This document shows, piece after piece, positions 27,711-36,044 of a stretch of DNA of 64,000 nucleotides; position 1 is the stretch's first letter, and each line of letters begins with the position of its first letter. The notes under the pieces were generated by a model. That model worked only from the letters and a program-made list of their open reading frames with translations, was not told where the DNA came from and did no database searches. A program made the translations under genes and the position numbers. Source of the stretch: Aurantibacter crassamenti (lineage in GTDB: Bacteria; Bacteroidota; Bacteroidia; Flavobacteriales; Flavobacteriaceae); contig NZ_JAFBGM010000002.1 of the NCBI RefSeq assembly GCF_016811105.1, positions 1,364,001 to 1,428,000 of the forward strand, given 5' to 3'.

Positions 27711-27781
27711 TCAAAATTACGACTTCCTTTTGAAAATAAAAATTGTAGTTTGTTAACTAATACAAAGAATTCAGCTATCGA

Positions 27782-29833
27782 CTAATATTCAAGTAGTTTT
27801 TTCTTAAACACCAAACCTTTAACCCTATTGACAAACTTAATATAATAATAAATTAAGTTCACGGGGTATGACATACGGTAAAGCCCTTTAGAATACAGCA
27901 TTGGCTTAATTTTTACTAAAAATCGAAACGTTTTTTCCGGAAAAAATAAAAACCGTTTTATTAGTCCCAATTTACTTTCTCTTAATTGTGAGTGTTCATA
28001 ACTTACGCCTACTTCATTATTGCCAACATTTTGATAAAATCCTTTTGAAATTTCATGCATGAATTTTATTTTCTTTCGATCTGCAAATAATCCCAGCCGT
28101 AGTGCAAGGTCTGTCATATATTTCTGAACTACATCTTGCTCGTAACAAATAGGTTTTAAATCATCAATGAGTTGGCAGAATTCGCTAAACATAAATTCTT
28201 GCAAAGGTGCAATATGCTCAAAGTAAACCTCTCGCTCTCTTTTCTCATATCGTTCAATAGAATAATCACCAGGCTTGTCTCTATAACCTATAGTACTGCC
28301 ATGTGGTGCTGCCAGCAATTGTTCGTACAATTGCCTATTCGCCATTAAAACATTATCAGAAGGACTAGATGTTGGGTAAACCGAAAAATTTAAACCGTAT
28401 CTTTTTGTTGACTCAGTAATTTTATATCCTTCCTTTAATCCTAAATAATATCCTTGAACATCTACTTTTTCTTCAAAGAAGGTATGAATACATTCTTGCA
28501 TTGTACCTCGCCAACCGACGTCTACAACTGCCATTCCTTCTTTTTCAAAGTCAATATTATATGTATCAATATAACTTCTAAATGCTTCTTTTTGACTTAT
28601 TCTACTTTCCTCGTAATAATTTTTGAATTTTTCATTGATTTTTATTTTTCTAAAAACTTCAGAATTATAAAAATCTTGAATCATTATACTTTGATCATAA
28701 TCCACCTCATTTGCTATTTCAGAAATCAATTTATCTTCAAACAATAGAGATTTTAAAAAATTCTCAACTGAAATATCAGCATCCTTTCTTTGTAGATGTT
28801 CAAAATATTCTAAATCTAATTCTTTGTGAGCGACTTGCATTGTAGACGCTCTGGAAGCCTTAAAGTAATGTGCATTAATATGGTCTTCAGTATTTAACTG
28901 AACTGTTGACTGATAATAATCAAAAAGTCGTTTTAAAAAATAACCTTCACGTGAAATAAAAAACAAATTCTTAATCTGTTTCTTCTTAGACTCTTTATAG
29001 AGTCGTTCCATAAACGTATGAAAAAGAATAATATATTCGCTGTATGCAAAACTACTGCTGCTGCTGCGCTCTTCTAGTTCACGATTAACACTTTCATAAT
29101 TATTTTGATCGCTGCCAAATAATTTAAATTTACTAGAAAGTTTCCGTTGTCTATTAGCAATTCGAACAGCTTGTATGCCATGCTTTGAAGCATTAATACA
29201 ATCACTCCGCTTATTATCACCAAACATTATAACTTGTTTGGCCTCTAAATTTAATTCACTTAAAACGTTTAAATACAAAGACCCTTTATTCTCTTTACTA
29301 GCCTCTCGAGTAGAAGACACAAAAACGTCATTAAATAAATCACCTATACCATGAAGCTTAAGTAATTCAACAATGTGTGCTTTTGATAAATAAAAATCAG
29401 AAACACAATAAAGTTTATACCCTTTTTCTTTTAGCTTATATAATTGAGTTTTTACTTTCGTATTAACAAATTGCACATCAAATTCAGAGCGAATATCAGC
29501 CGCAGATGAATAAGCCAAAAATTCATCAAAAGACCAATGTTTTATAAGGTCTTGGTTCATTAATCTTTGATAAATCTCTTTAATTTGTATGCGGTAGGGT
29601 ATTTCAGAAGCTTTTTTCTCAAGCTTTTCACATAAATGTTCTATGGACGCTCTTCTTATAAAGAATAAATTATCAATCTCTATTTCAAGGCCAAGTTCTC
29701 TGACCATTGCTTTTGACCACAATTTTATTACATAATGTGGATGCACCGTTCGGTGAAGCAATGTATCATACAGATCGCAAAAAACTGTAGTACAATCTGC
29801 AGAGCTATCCACAGCGTTAAGTATTTTGTTCAT
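27782..29833 (-). CDS. COG5610-type HAD-superfamily hydrolase
   Basis: A 683-residue cytoplasmic protein. Residues about 15-235 are a haloacid dehalogenase-fold phosphatase: Asp20 and Asp23 in the CDLYDT motif, VSDFYL as motif II and FGDNKRSD as motif IV. Residues about 265-640 form a second domain starting with LFFISREGYFLKRLFDYY that is found in HAD proteins of glycan biosynthesis loci (COG5610). A role in modifying surface polysaccharide or sugar phosphates is likely by family habit, yet no glycosyltransferase lies next to it here. The start MNKILNAVDSS is followed closely by the HAD motif, so it is probably correct. Confidence 0.75.
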   Translation of the reverse strand: MNKILNAVDSSADCTTVFCDLYDTLLHRTVHPHYVIKLWSKAMVRELGLEIEIDNLFFIRRASIEHLCEKLEKKASEIPYRIQIKEIYQRLMNQDLIKHWSFDEFLAYSSAADIRSEFDVQFVNTKVKTQLYKLKEKGYKLYCVSDFYLSKAHIVELLKLHGIGDLFNDVFVSSTREASKENKGSLYLNVLSELNLEAKQVIMFGDNKRSDCINASKHGIQAVRIANRQRKLSSKFKLFGSDQNNYESVNRELEERSSSSSFAYSEYIILFHTFMERLYKESKKKQIKNLFFISREGYFLKRLFDYYQSTVQLNTEDHINAHYFKASRASTMQVAHKELDLEYFEHLQRKDADISVENFLKSLLFEDKLISEIANEVDYDQSIMIQDFYNSEVFRKIKINEKFKNYYEESRISQKEAFRSYIDTYNIDFEKEGMAVVDVGWRGTMQECIHTFFEEKVDVQGYYLGLKEGYKITESTKRYGLNFSVYPTSSPSDNVLMANRQLYEQLLAAPHGSTIGYRDKPGDYSIERYEKREREVYFEHIAPLQEFMFSEFCQLIDDLKPICYEQDVVQKYMTDLALRLGLFADRKKIKFMHEISKGFYQNVGNNEVGVSYEHSQLRESKLGLIKRFLFFPEKTFRFLVKIKPMLYSKGLYRMSYPVNLIYYYIKFVNRVKGLVFKKKLLEY

Positions 29834-30261
29834 TTGGGGCAGTATTCAGTACTTACTCAATAATTTTACAACACTTTTGACTGTTAATCAGACCTTTGTA
29901 TTATTTCATAAAAAAACAATTGAACAAGATATTTATATTATATACGCATTTTATCGACTTTTCGATCACAGATAACGTAATTTTTCACACAAAGTTACTT
30001 AGTTCTCATATATTTTGAATAATTGAGTAGCCACAAAACGCGATAAAAAAAATAATCAAAATTAAGAACCTCAATTACAGCTAACTAAGACATAATACTT
30101 TCTTTATTTCTATTTTGTCATTTTCTCTGTTCTTAGAAATTAAAGATTCGCATTTAATGAGAACTTAATTAACTGCTAAACATTTTCACTTCGTCATGAT
30201 AACTTGTATATTGTACCTTTAAATTTTTTATTCTAAATCTAACCATAAACTAGAATAACAC
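29834..30261. other. AT-rich divergent intergenic region
   Basis: About 430 bases between the divergent HAD and deoxynucleoside kinase genes. It must hold both promoters; TACCTTTA at 30214-30221 is a weak plus-strand -7 candidate. I see no open frame, RNA gene or repeat in it. Confidence 0.4.
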
Positions 30262-30876
30262 ATGCACATTGCTGTTGCCGGAAACATTGGAGCAGGTAAG
30301 ACTACACTTACCAAGTTACTCGCAAAACATTATAAATGGGAAGCACACTTTGAAGATGTGGTTGACAATCCGTATCTAGATGATTTCTATAATCAAATGG
30401 AACGTTGGAGTTTTAACTTACAGATTTATTTTCTAAATCATCGGTACCGTCAAATTTTAGAAATAAGAGAAAGCGGTAAAGATGTAATTCAAGATCGAAC
30501 AATTTACGAAGACGCCTATATTTTTGCGCCAAACTTGCACGCTATGGGTTTAATGACAAATAGAGATTTTCAAAATTATTCGAGTTTATTTGAATTAATG
30601 GAGAGTTTAGTTCAGCCACCAGATTTAATGATTTATCTAAGAAGTTCTATTCCAAATTTGGTAAGTCAAATTCACAAACGTGGCCGTGATTACGAAAATT
30701 CTATTTCTATAGACTACCTAAGTAGGTTAAATGAAAGATATGAAGCTTGGGTTCACAGTTACGAAAAAGGCAATCTACTTGTAATTGATGTTGACAATCT
30801 TGATATTGTTGAAAACCCTGAAGATTTAGGTGTTATAATTAACAAGATTGATGCTGAAATTAACGGACTTTTTTAA
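30262..30876 (+). CDS. Deoxynucleoside kinase
   Basis: A 204-residue kinase of the dCK/dGK/dNK family, which phosphorylates deoxynucleosides for DNA precursor salvage. The P-loop GNIGAGKTT is at residues 7-15, the QDRTIYED line carries the ERS/DRT-type motif, and a lid with RGRDYE follows. Whether it prefers deoxyadenosine, deoxyguanosine or pyrimidines cannot be told. It stands alone on the plus strand, convergent with the App1-like gene after ten bases. A CNT nucleoside carrier and thymidylate synthase are encoded further along the window. Confidence 0.9.
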   Translation: MHIAVAGNIGAGKTTLTKLLAKHYKWEAHFEDVVDNPYLDDFYNQMERWSFNLQIYFLNHRYRQILEIRESGKDVIQDRTIYEDAYIFAPNLHAMGLMTNRDFQNYSSLFELMESLVQPPDLMIYLRSSIPNLVSQIHKRGRDYENSISIDYLSRLNERYEAWVHSYEKGNLLVIDVDNLDIVENPEDLGVIINKIDAEINGLF

Positions 30877-30886
30877 GGCTTAAGCA

Positions 30887-31882
30887 TTAAATATAACCAT
30901 GTGTTTTTGCATGTGTAATAACTTCATCACTGCTATTAACAACTAAAATAGGTGTTAGTTTAAAATTCAGCACTAAGTCATGAATTCTATCCATACGTTT
31001 TTTATCAGCAACGCTGCGTAAATAAATTGCTTTTACTTGCTTCGGATACTGATTCGCTATATCAATATAAATATCTGCATCTTTTTCACCACTATCTCCA
31101 AATAAAATAAATGACAAATTCGGATAAGTCTTAAGGATATTTTCTATTTCATGCTGTTTGTGTGGTTTTTCAGATTTTGAAGCAAAACTGGCCATATCTC
31201 GTAATAAAATAGGGCCTTTGGGGAAATTGTTCGTTTGCAGAAAAAGCTCTAGATAACGATATAAATTCCATGGACTATGACTTACGTAGAAAATAGGATT
31301 CGCATTTTCACCTGAAGCACCACGGTGTAACAAATGATACAATTCAGCCGAGCCTTCAAGCGGTTTTCTAGCACTAGCTCGCTTAAAAACAGTATTAATA
31401 AACACCCGCCATTTCAATGATGAAACTACACCTGTATGTAAAATGGTATCATCAATATCACTAATAACACCGTAATCAGCTCTATCTGATGGAATCAACA
31501 TTTCACCTGGAAACCGATTTTGATGCAAAATTTCACGCTTCAATGAAGTATCAGTATAAGATATTTCAAAAGGCAACCACCCTTCTGAATTAGTAAGGTT
31601 GGCTAATTCATCATTTGTCTCGTCAATCAAATAATAACCATCGTTATCAGTTTTACCTGAAACTTTTACAGTATCACTTAAGGTGATTTTAATGGGCGTA
31701 TTCTTTATTTCATCGGTTTCAAAACGTTTCCATGTATTTTGCAACAACTTTAAAAAACCCTTTTCTTGAAGGTCAATTTCTTCGTCCTCTAAAGCTCTTC
31801 CTCTTAAATACAGATGTGATTTTGTTCCATAAGTTTGAAATGAGATAATTTGAAGCTTGTCCTTTTTTCCGAATAATGCCAT
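30887..31882 (-). CDS. App1-like phosphatidate phosphatase (DUF2183)
   Basis: A 331-residue protein. Residues about 1-125 are a beta-sandwich-like N-domain. The DUF2183 core follows with SDIDDT at residues 141-146 (the DxDxT phosphatase signature), YVSHSPWNLYRYL, and FILFGDSGEKD. Yeast App1 with this domain is a Mg-dependent phosphatidate phosphatase. In bacteria the substrate is not settled. No signal peptide or membrane span is visible, so it is cytoplasmic. Convergent with the kinase gene on the other strand. Confidence 0.85.
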   Translation of the reverse strand: MALFGKKDKLQIISFQTYGTKSHLYLRGRALEDEEIDLQEKGFLKLLQNTWKRFETDEIKNTPIKITLSDTVKVSGKTDNDGYYLIDETNDELANLTNSEGWLPFEISYTDTSLKREILHQNRFPGEMLIPSDRADYGVISDIDDTILHTGVVSSLKWRVFINTVFKRASARKPLEGSAELYHLLHRGASGENANPIFYVSHSPWNLYRYLELFLQTNNFPKGPILLRDMASFASKSEKPHKQHEIENILKTYPNLSFILFGDSGEKDADIYIDIANQYPKQVKAIYLRSVADKKRMDRIHDLVLNFKLTPILVVNSSDEVITHAKTHGYI

Positions 31883-32074
31883 AGCATCAAATATATAAAA
31901 GGTAAACTGTCAATTTTAGATATTCATTAATAAAAATTGGAACGTTAACTAATTGAAAAGACCAGTTCACTCATTACTCATTTTATTAGGTGGTATTATA
32001 AGCTAGGTTTGAAGTATTGTTTAACCAAATTCAAAAGCAGATCAATACATGCTTTGAATTCAAAACTTCAGATT

Positions 32075-32779
32075 ATGAAACCAAAAAAAAATCCGCAAAA
32101 AGACTTGAATAAAAATAGAGGACTCTATTTTGTATCTGGTTTAGCCTTAATTATGCTATTAACCTATGTTGCTTTGGAGTGGAAATTTTATGACAAAATA
32201 GATTATGTTTCTGCAAACATGAATCCTGTGGACGAACTAATTGAAGAAGTTCCTCTTATAATTCAACTTACACCACCCCCTCCGCCTCCGCCACCAGTTG
32301 CGCCAATAGAAATAAAGATTGTAGAAGATGAAAAAGAAATTATTGAAACAATATTGGAATCAACAGAAAGTGATACTGATAAAGAGATTTTAGAAGTAAC
32401 CCATGTTATTTATGAAGAAGTGGAGCCGGAAATTAAGGTTGATTGGGTATCAATAGAAGAAGTTCCTGTTTTTCCAGGTTGCGAGAAAGAAAAAGACAAA
32501 CGAGCTTGTTTTCAAAAAATGATTAACAAACATATCTCTAAAGTTTTTAGATATCCTGAGCCAGCACAAGAAATAGGCATTGAAGGAAAGGTATACACTC
32601 AATTCACTATAGAAGCAGATGGAACTATTGGAAATATTTTACTTCGAGGTCCAGACAAAATTTTAGAAAAAGAAGCAAACCGTATTATAGAAAAACTGCC
32701 CAAAATGAAACCCGGTAAACAACGGGAAAAAAATGTGAAAGTAGCTTTTACAATACCTATAAATTTTCAACTACAATAG
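32075..32779 (+). CDS. TonB family protein (energy transducer)
   Basis: About 234 residues from ATG at 32075 (MKPKKNPQKDLNKNRG). The layout is classic: basic cytoplasmic N-terminus, one membrane helix (residues about 18-36), a proline-rich span with eight consecutive prolines, an acidic linker, and a C-terminal TonB domain beginning near VPVFPGCEKEKDKRACF and containing GIEGKVYTQFTIEADG. It probably couples the inner membrane proton-motive force to an outer membrane receptor. No ExbB/ExbD or receptor gene is adjacent. The frame is open 66 bases further upstream, but the helix position favours this start. Confidence 0.88.
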   Translation: MKPKKNPQKDLNKNRGLYFVSGLALIMLLTYVALEWKFYDKIDYVSANMNPVDELIEEVPLIIQLTPPPPPPPPVAPIEIKIVEDEKEIIETILESTESDTDKEILEVTHVIYEEVEPEIKVDWVSIEEVPVFPGCEKEKDKRACFQKMINKHISKVFRYPEPAQEIGIEGKVYTQFTIEADGTIGNILLRGPDKILEKEANRIIEKLPKMKPGKQREKNVKVAFTIPINFQLQ

Positions 32780-32789
32780 AACACAAAAA

Positions 32790-32815
32790 AGAGGCAAGCC
32801 TTATCAGCTTGCCTC
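32790..32815. terminator. Bidirectional terminator between tonB-like gene and hppA
   Basis: Stem AGAGGCAAG/CTTGCCTCT extended by GC pairs around a seven-base loop. Six T follow on the minus strand and a T-rich tract on the plus strand, so it serves both convergent genes. Confidence 0.85.
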
Positions 32816-32839
32816 TTCATATTTTTAAAAAATTTAAAT

Positions 32840-35215
32840 CTATTTTCGAATATCAACTTTCTCAATTGTTATCTCAGTTTCATTGCCCTTAGATTCAATT
32901 GAAGTGTTTTCAAATTCTTCTAATTGTGTTTTCACTTCGGCATGAGTACCTTCAAAAACTTTTTCATCCATCACTTTAACTCCGTTGATAACAGTAGAAT
33001 AAGCAATAGTAGCATGTGCTAAATCAGCATTTTCGACATTCATTTCTATTTGAATCTCGTTGTTTGACTCATCTGAAGCCATTCCAGTAACATCCATTGC
33101 AATACTTGGCGCAATAACCAAGGCTACAACTGACATCAATTTCAATAAAATATTCAATGAAGGACCTGATGTATCTTTAAATGGATCACCCACAGTATCA
33201 CCAACAACAGCAGCTTTATGTGCGTCAGAACCTTTACGTCCGTCAGATTCAATCATTTTCTTAGCGTTATCCCAAGCTCCACCTGCATTTGACTGAAAAA
33301 TCGCCATTAATACACCACAAGTTGTAACACCCGCAAGTAAACCACCTAACATTTCTGCTCCTCCTATAAAGCCAACAGCAACAGGCACAGCAATTGCTAA
33401 CAAACCTGGTAATACCATTTCCTTAATAGAGGCTTTAGTAGAAATATCAACACATTTGTCATATTCAGCATATCCGTCAGCAGCGTCAAAAATAGCACGT
33501 TGTTCTGGAGTCGCTTTTGACATATCTGAGTCTACAGCCCGCATCACTTCAAGCGCTGCTTTCAATTGTGGAATATCTCTAAACTGACGGCGAACTTCTT
33601 CAATCATTGCCATTGCAGCACGACCTACAGCATTCATTGACAAGGCTGAGAATACAAAAGGAAGCATACCACCTACTAAAAGACCTGCCATAATTTTTGG
33701 TTGTGAAACGTCTATTGATGTAACGTTTGCAACTTTCATAAAAGCTGAGAATAAAGCCAAAGCTGTTAAAGCAGCAGAAGCAATTGCAAAACCTTTGCCG
33801 ATTGCAGCCGTTGTATTACCTACAGCATCTAATTTATCAGTACGCTCACGTACTTCTGGATCTAATTCTGCCATTTCTGCAATACCACCAGCATTATCAG
33901 AAATAGGACCGTATGCATCAACTGCCAATTGAATACCTGTGTTTGCTAACATACCTACAGCAGCGATTGCAATTCCATACAAACCTGCGCAATAGTGTGA
34001 TACTAAAATTGCAGCTGCAATAAGTAAAATAGGAATCATGGTAGACATCATACCCACACCTAAACCTGCAATAATATTTGTTGCAGCACCTGTTTCAGAT
34101 TGTTTAACTATATCATTAACTGGTTTCATACCTGTACCTGTATAGTATTCAGTAATCTTACCGACACCTAAACCGGCAATTAAACCAGCTAAAGTTGCGT
34201 AGAATATACCCATAGCACCCATTGGCAAACCTTCAACAGATTCTGGAATTAATGCCGTAATAATAAAATAAGATGCTACAACCATTAAAGCAGCAGAACC
34301 AAATTCACCAATATTCAAAGCAGTCTGTGGATTTCCGCCATCTTTTACTTTTACAAAAAACGTTCCGATGATAGACATCAAAATACCTACAGCAGCTAAT
34401 ACTAATGGCAGATACACAGCACCTAAGCCTGCAAAATCAGGAGTAATAATAAACGCCCCTAATACCATTGTACCAATAATAGAACCAACATATGATTCAA
34501 ATAAATCAGCACCCATACCAGCAACATCACCTACGTTATCACCAACATTATCTGCAATTGTAGCAGGGTTCAATGGGTGATCTTCAGGAATACCCGCTTC
34601 AACCTTTCCTACTAAATCAGCACCAACATCGGCGGCTTTCGTATAAATACCACCACCTACTCTTGCAAAAAGTGCGATAGACGATGCCCCAAGAGAAAAA
34701 CCTGATAATACATTCAATACCAAGCCTAAATTCTCAGCACCTGGCCACATTGATTGGTAAATCATAAAAAGTCCGCTAAGACCTAAAACACCCAATCCAA
34801 CAACACCTAATCCCATTACTGCACCACCAGCAAAAGCAACTTCTAATGCTTTTCCTAATGAAGTTTTAGCAGCTTGCGTTGTTCTAACATTGGCTTTTGT
34901 TGCAACCTTCATACCTATAAATCCTGCTAAAGCAGAACAAATGGCACCAACAACAAATGATAAAGCTACCATTCCGTTAGAGCCTTCTTCATTGCTACCT
35001 TTAAAGAACAGTAGAATAGCAACAGCCAAAACAAAGATTGCTAGAATTTTATATTCCGCTTTTAAGAAAGACATTGCTCCGTCAGCAATATTTTTGGCAA
35101 TTCTCGCCATTTTTGCGTCACCAACTTCTTGTTTGGTCACCCACATATTTTTAATAAAAACGAACAACAGGGCAACAACCCCGAATACTGGTAAAAAGTC
35201 AACGATTAATTCCAT
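32840..35215 (-). CDS. hppA: Membrane-bound cation-translocating pyrophosphatase with C-terminal extension
   Basis: A 791-residue integral membrane protein with about 16 helices that pumps H+ or Na+ using pyrophosphate hydrolysis. The substrate site [11 protein letters not shown] and [12 protein letters not shown] are intact. [12 protein letters not shown] has Ala in the position that marks potassium-dependent enzymes. After the usual end (SIAMDVTG) there are about 70 extra, mostly acidic residues, including [20 protein letters not shown], that look like a small soluble beta domain. Ion specificity cannot be decided by eye. The soluble pyrophosphatase gene lies just upstream, but a terminator separates them. 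Confidence 0.95.
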   Translation of the reverse strand: MELIVDFLPVFGVVALLFVFIKNMWVTKQEVGDAKMARIAKNIADGAMSFLKAEYKILAIFVLAVAILLFFKGSNEEGSNGMVALSFVVGAICSALAGFIGMKVATKANVRTTQAAKTSLGKALEVAFAGGAVMGLGVVGLGVLGLSGLFMIYQSMWPGAENLGLVLNVLSGFSLGASSIALFARVGGGIYTKAADVGADLVGKVEAGIPEDHPLNPATIADNVGDNVGDVAGMGADLFESYVGSIIGTMVLGAFIITPDFAGLGAVYLPLVLAAVGILMSIIGTFFVKVKDGGNPQTALNIGEFGSAALMVVASYFIITALIPESVEGLPMGAMGIFYATLAGLIAGLGVGKITEYYTGTGMKPVNDIVKQSETGAATNIIAGLGVGMMSTMIPILLIAAAILVSHYCAGLYGIAIAAVGMLANTGIQLAVDAYGPISDNAGGIAEMAELDPEVRERTDKLDAVGNTTAAIGKGFAIASAALTALALFSAFMKVANVTSIDVSQPKIMAGLLVGGMLPFVFSALSMNAVGRAAMAMIEEVRRQFRDIPQLKAALEVMRAVDSDMSKATPEQRAIFDAADGYAEYDKCVDISTKASIKEMVLPGLLAIAVPVAVGFIGGAEMLGGLLAGVTTCGVLMAIFQSNAGGAWDNAKKMIESDGRKGSDAHKAAVVGDTVGDPFKDTSGPSLNILLKLMSVVALVIAPSIAMDVTGMASDESNNEIQIEMNVENADLAHATIAYSTVINGVKVMDEKVFEGTHAEVKTQLEEFENTSIESKGNETEITIEKVDIRK

Positions 35216-35285
35216 TAGTTTTAAGTGGTTTGGATTTATATTTATATAACGATGGCCTAAAGTAGTAAAATTGACGAGAATAAAA

Positions 35286-35320
35286 AAAAAGCCATCCCTA
35301 ATTAAAAGGATGGCTTTTTT
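35286..35320 (-). terminator. Terminator after ppa
   Basis: AAAAAGCCATCC and GGATGGCTTTTT form a long stem around a ten-base loop, with T-runs on both strands. It lies between the ppa stop and the hppA start. Confidence 0.85.
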
Positions 35321-35336
35321 TTAAGAGTATTACTAC

Positions 35337-35864
35337 CTATATCATAAAAGTGCGCTTGTCTTTGTGCTCACTATCATTATACCTTTTTACACATTCGTGG
35401 TAAATTTTAACCGCTTCTTCTGCATTACCCCATCCACCAGTATCTACTTTCTTTTTTTCTAAATCTTTATATACCTGAAAAAAGTGTTCAATTTCTTTAA
35501 GACGATGTGGGTTTAAATCACTAATATCATTGTTATTACTCCATATTGGATCAGAAACCGGCACACAAATAATTTTTTCATCCGGACCTTTTTCGTCTGT
35601 CATATGAAAAACACCAATGGGCTTAACTTCCATAACCACCATAGGATAGGTAGGCTCTGTACCCATAACCAAAACATCTAATGGATCTTGATCTAATGCT
35701 AATGTTTCAGGAATAAAACCATAATCACCTGGGTACATCATTGATGAAAAAAGCATTCGATCAAATCGAATTTTATTTAATGTAAAATCGTACTCATATT
35801 TATTTCGACTTCCTTTAGGAATTTCAATCAAAACATCAAAAACTATAGTTTTATTTTTAGCCAT
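35337..35864 (-). CDS. ppa: Inorganic pyrophosphatase, family I
   Basis: A 175-residue soluble enzyme that hydrolyses pyrophosphate to phosphate. The family I signature DQDPLDVLV and the line IEIPKGSRNKYEYD are intact, including the metal-binding aspartates. The length matches bacterial PpA. It lies next to the membrane pyrophosphatase gene in the same direction, so the cell encodes a heat-releasing and an ion-pumping pyrophosphatase side by side. Confidence 0.96.
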   Translation of the reverse strand: MAKNKTIVFDVLIEIPKGSRNKYEYDFTLNKIRFDRMLFSSMMYPGDYGFIPETLALDQDPLDVLVMGTEPTYPMVVMEVKPIGVFHMTDEKGPDEKIICVPVSDPIWSNNNDISDLNPHRLKEIEHFFQVYKDLEKKKVDTGGWGNAEEAVKIYHECVKRYNDSEHKDKRTFMI

Positions 35865-36044
35865 TTCTTTAATTTTTTTAAAGTGGCGAAGTTACTAAAA
35901 AATAGAGGTTTGGGTCTGTTGAAACGATAAAAAGAACCCTAAAGTCGGCAAAAAATGATTTATTTGAGTCTCAAGATTTTTGATGAAGAATATAATAATT
36001 CTATAAACTTATAATATTTCAGAATTAATAAATAAAAGTGACTA

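Noticed and set aside
34890-35249. A 119-codon plus-strand frame opposite hppA
   Set aside because: It mirrors the membrane helices of hppA and has no independent support.
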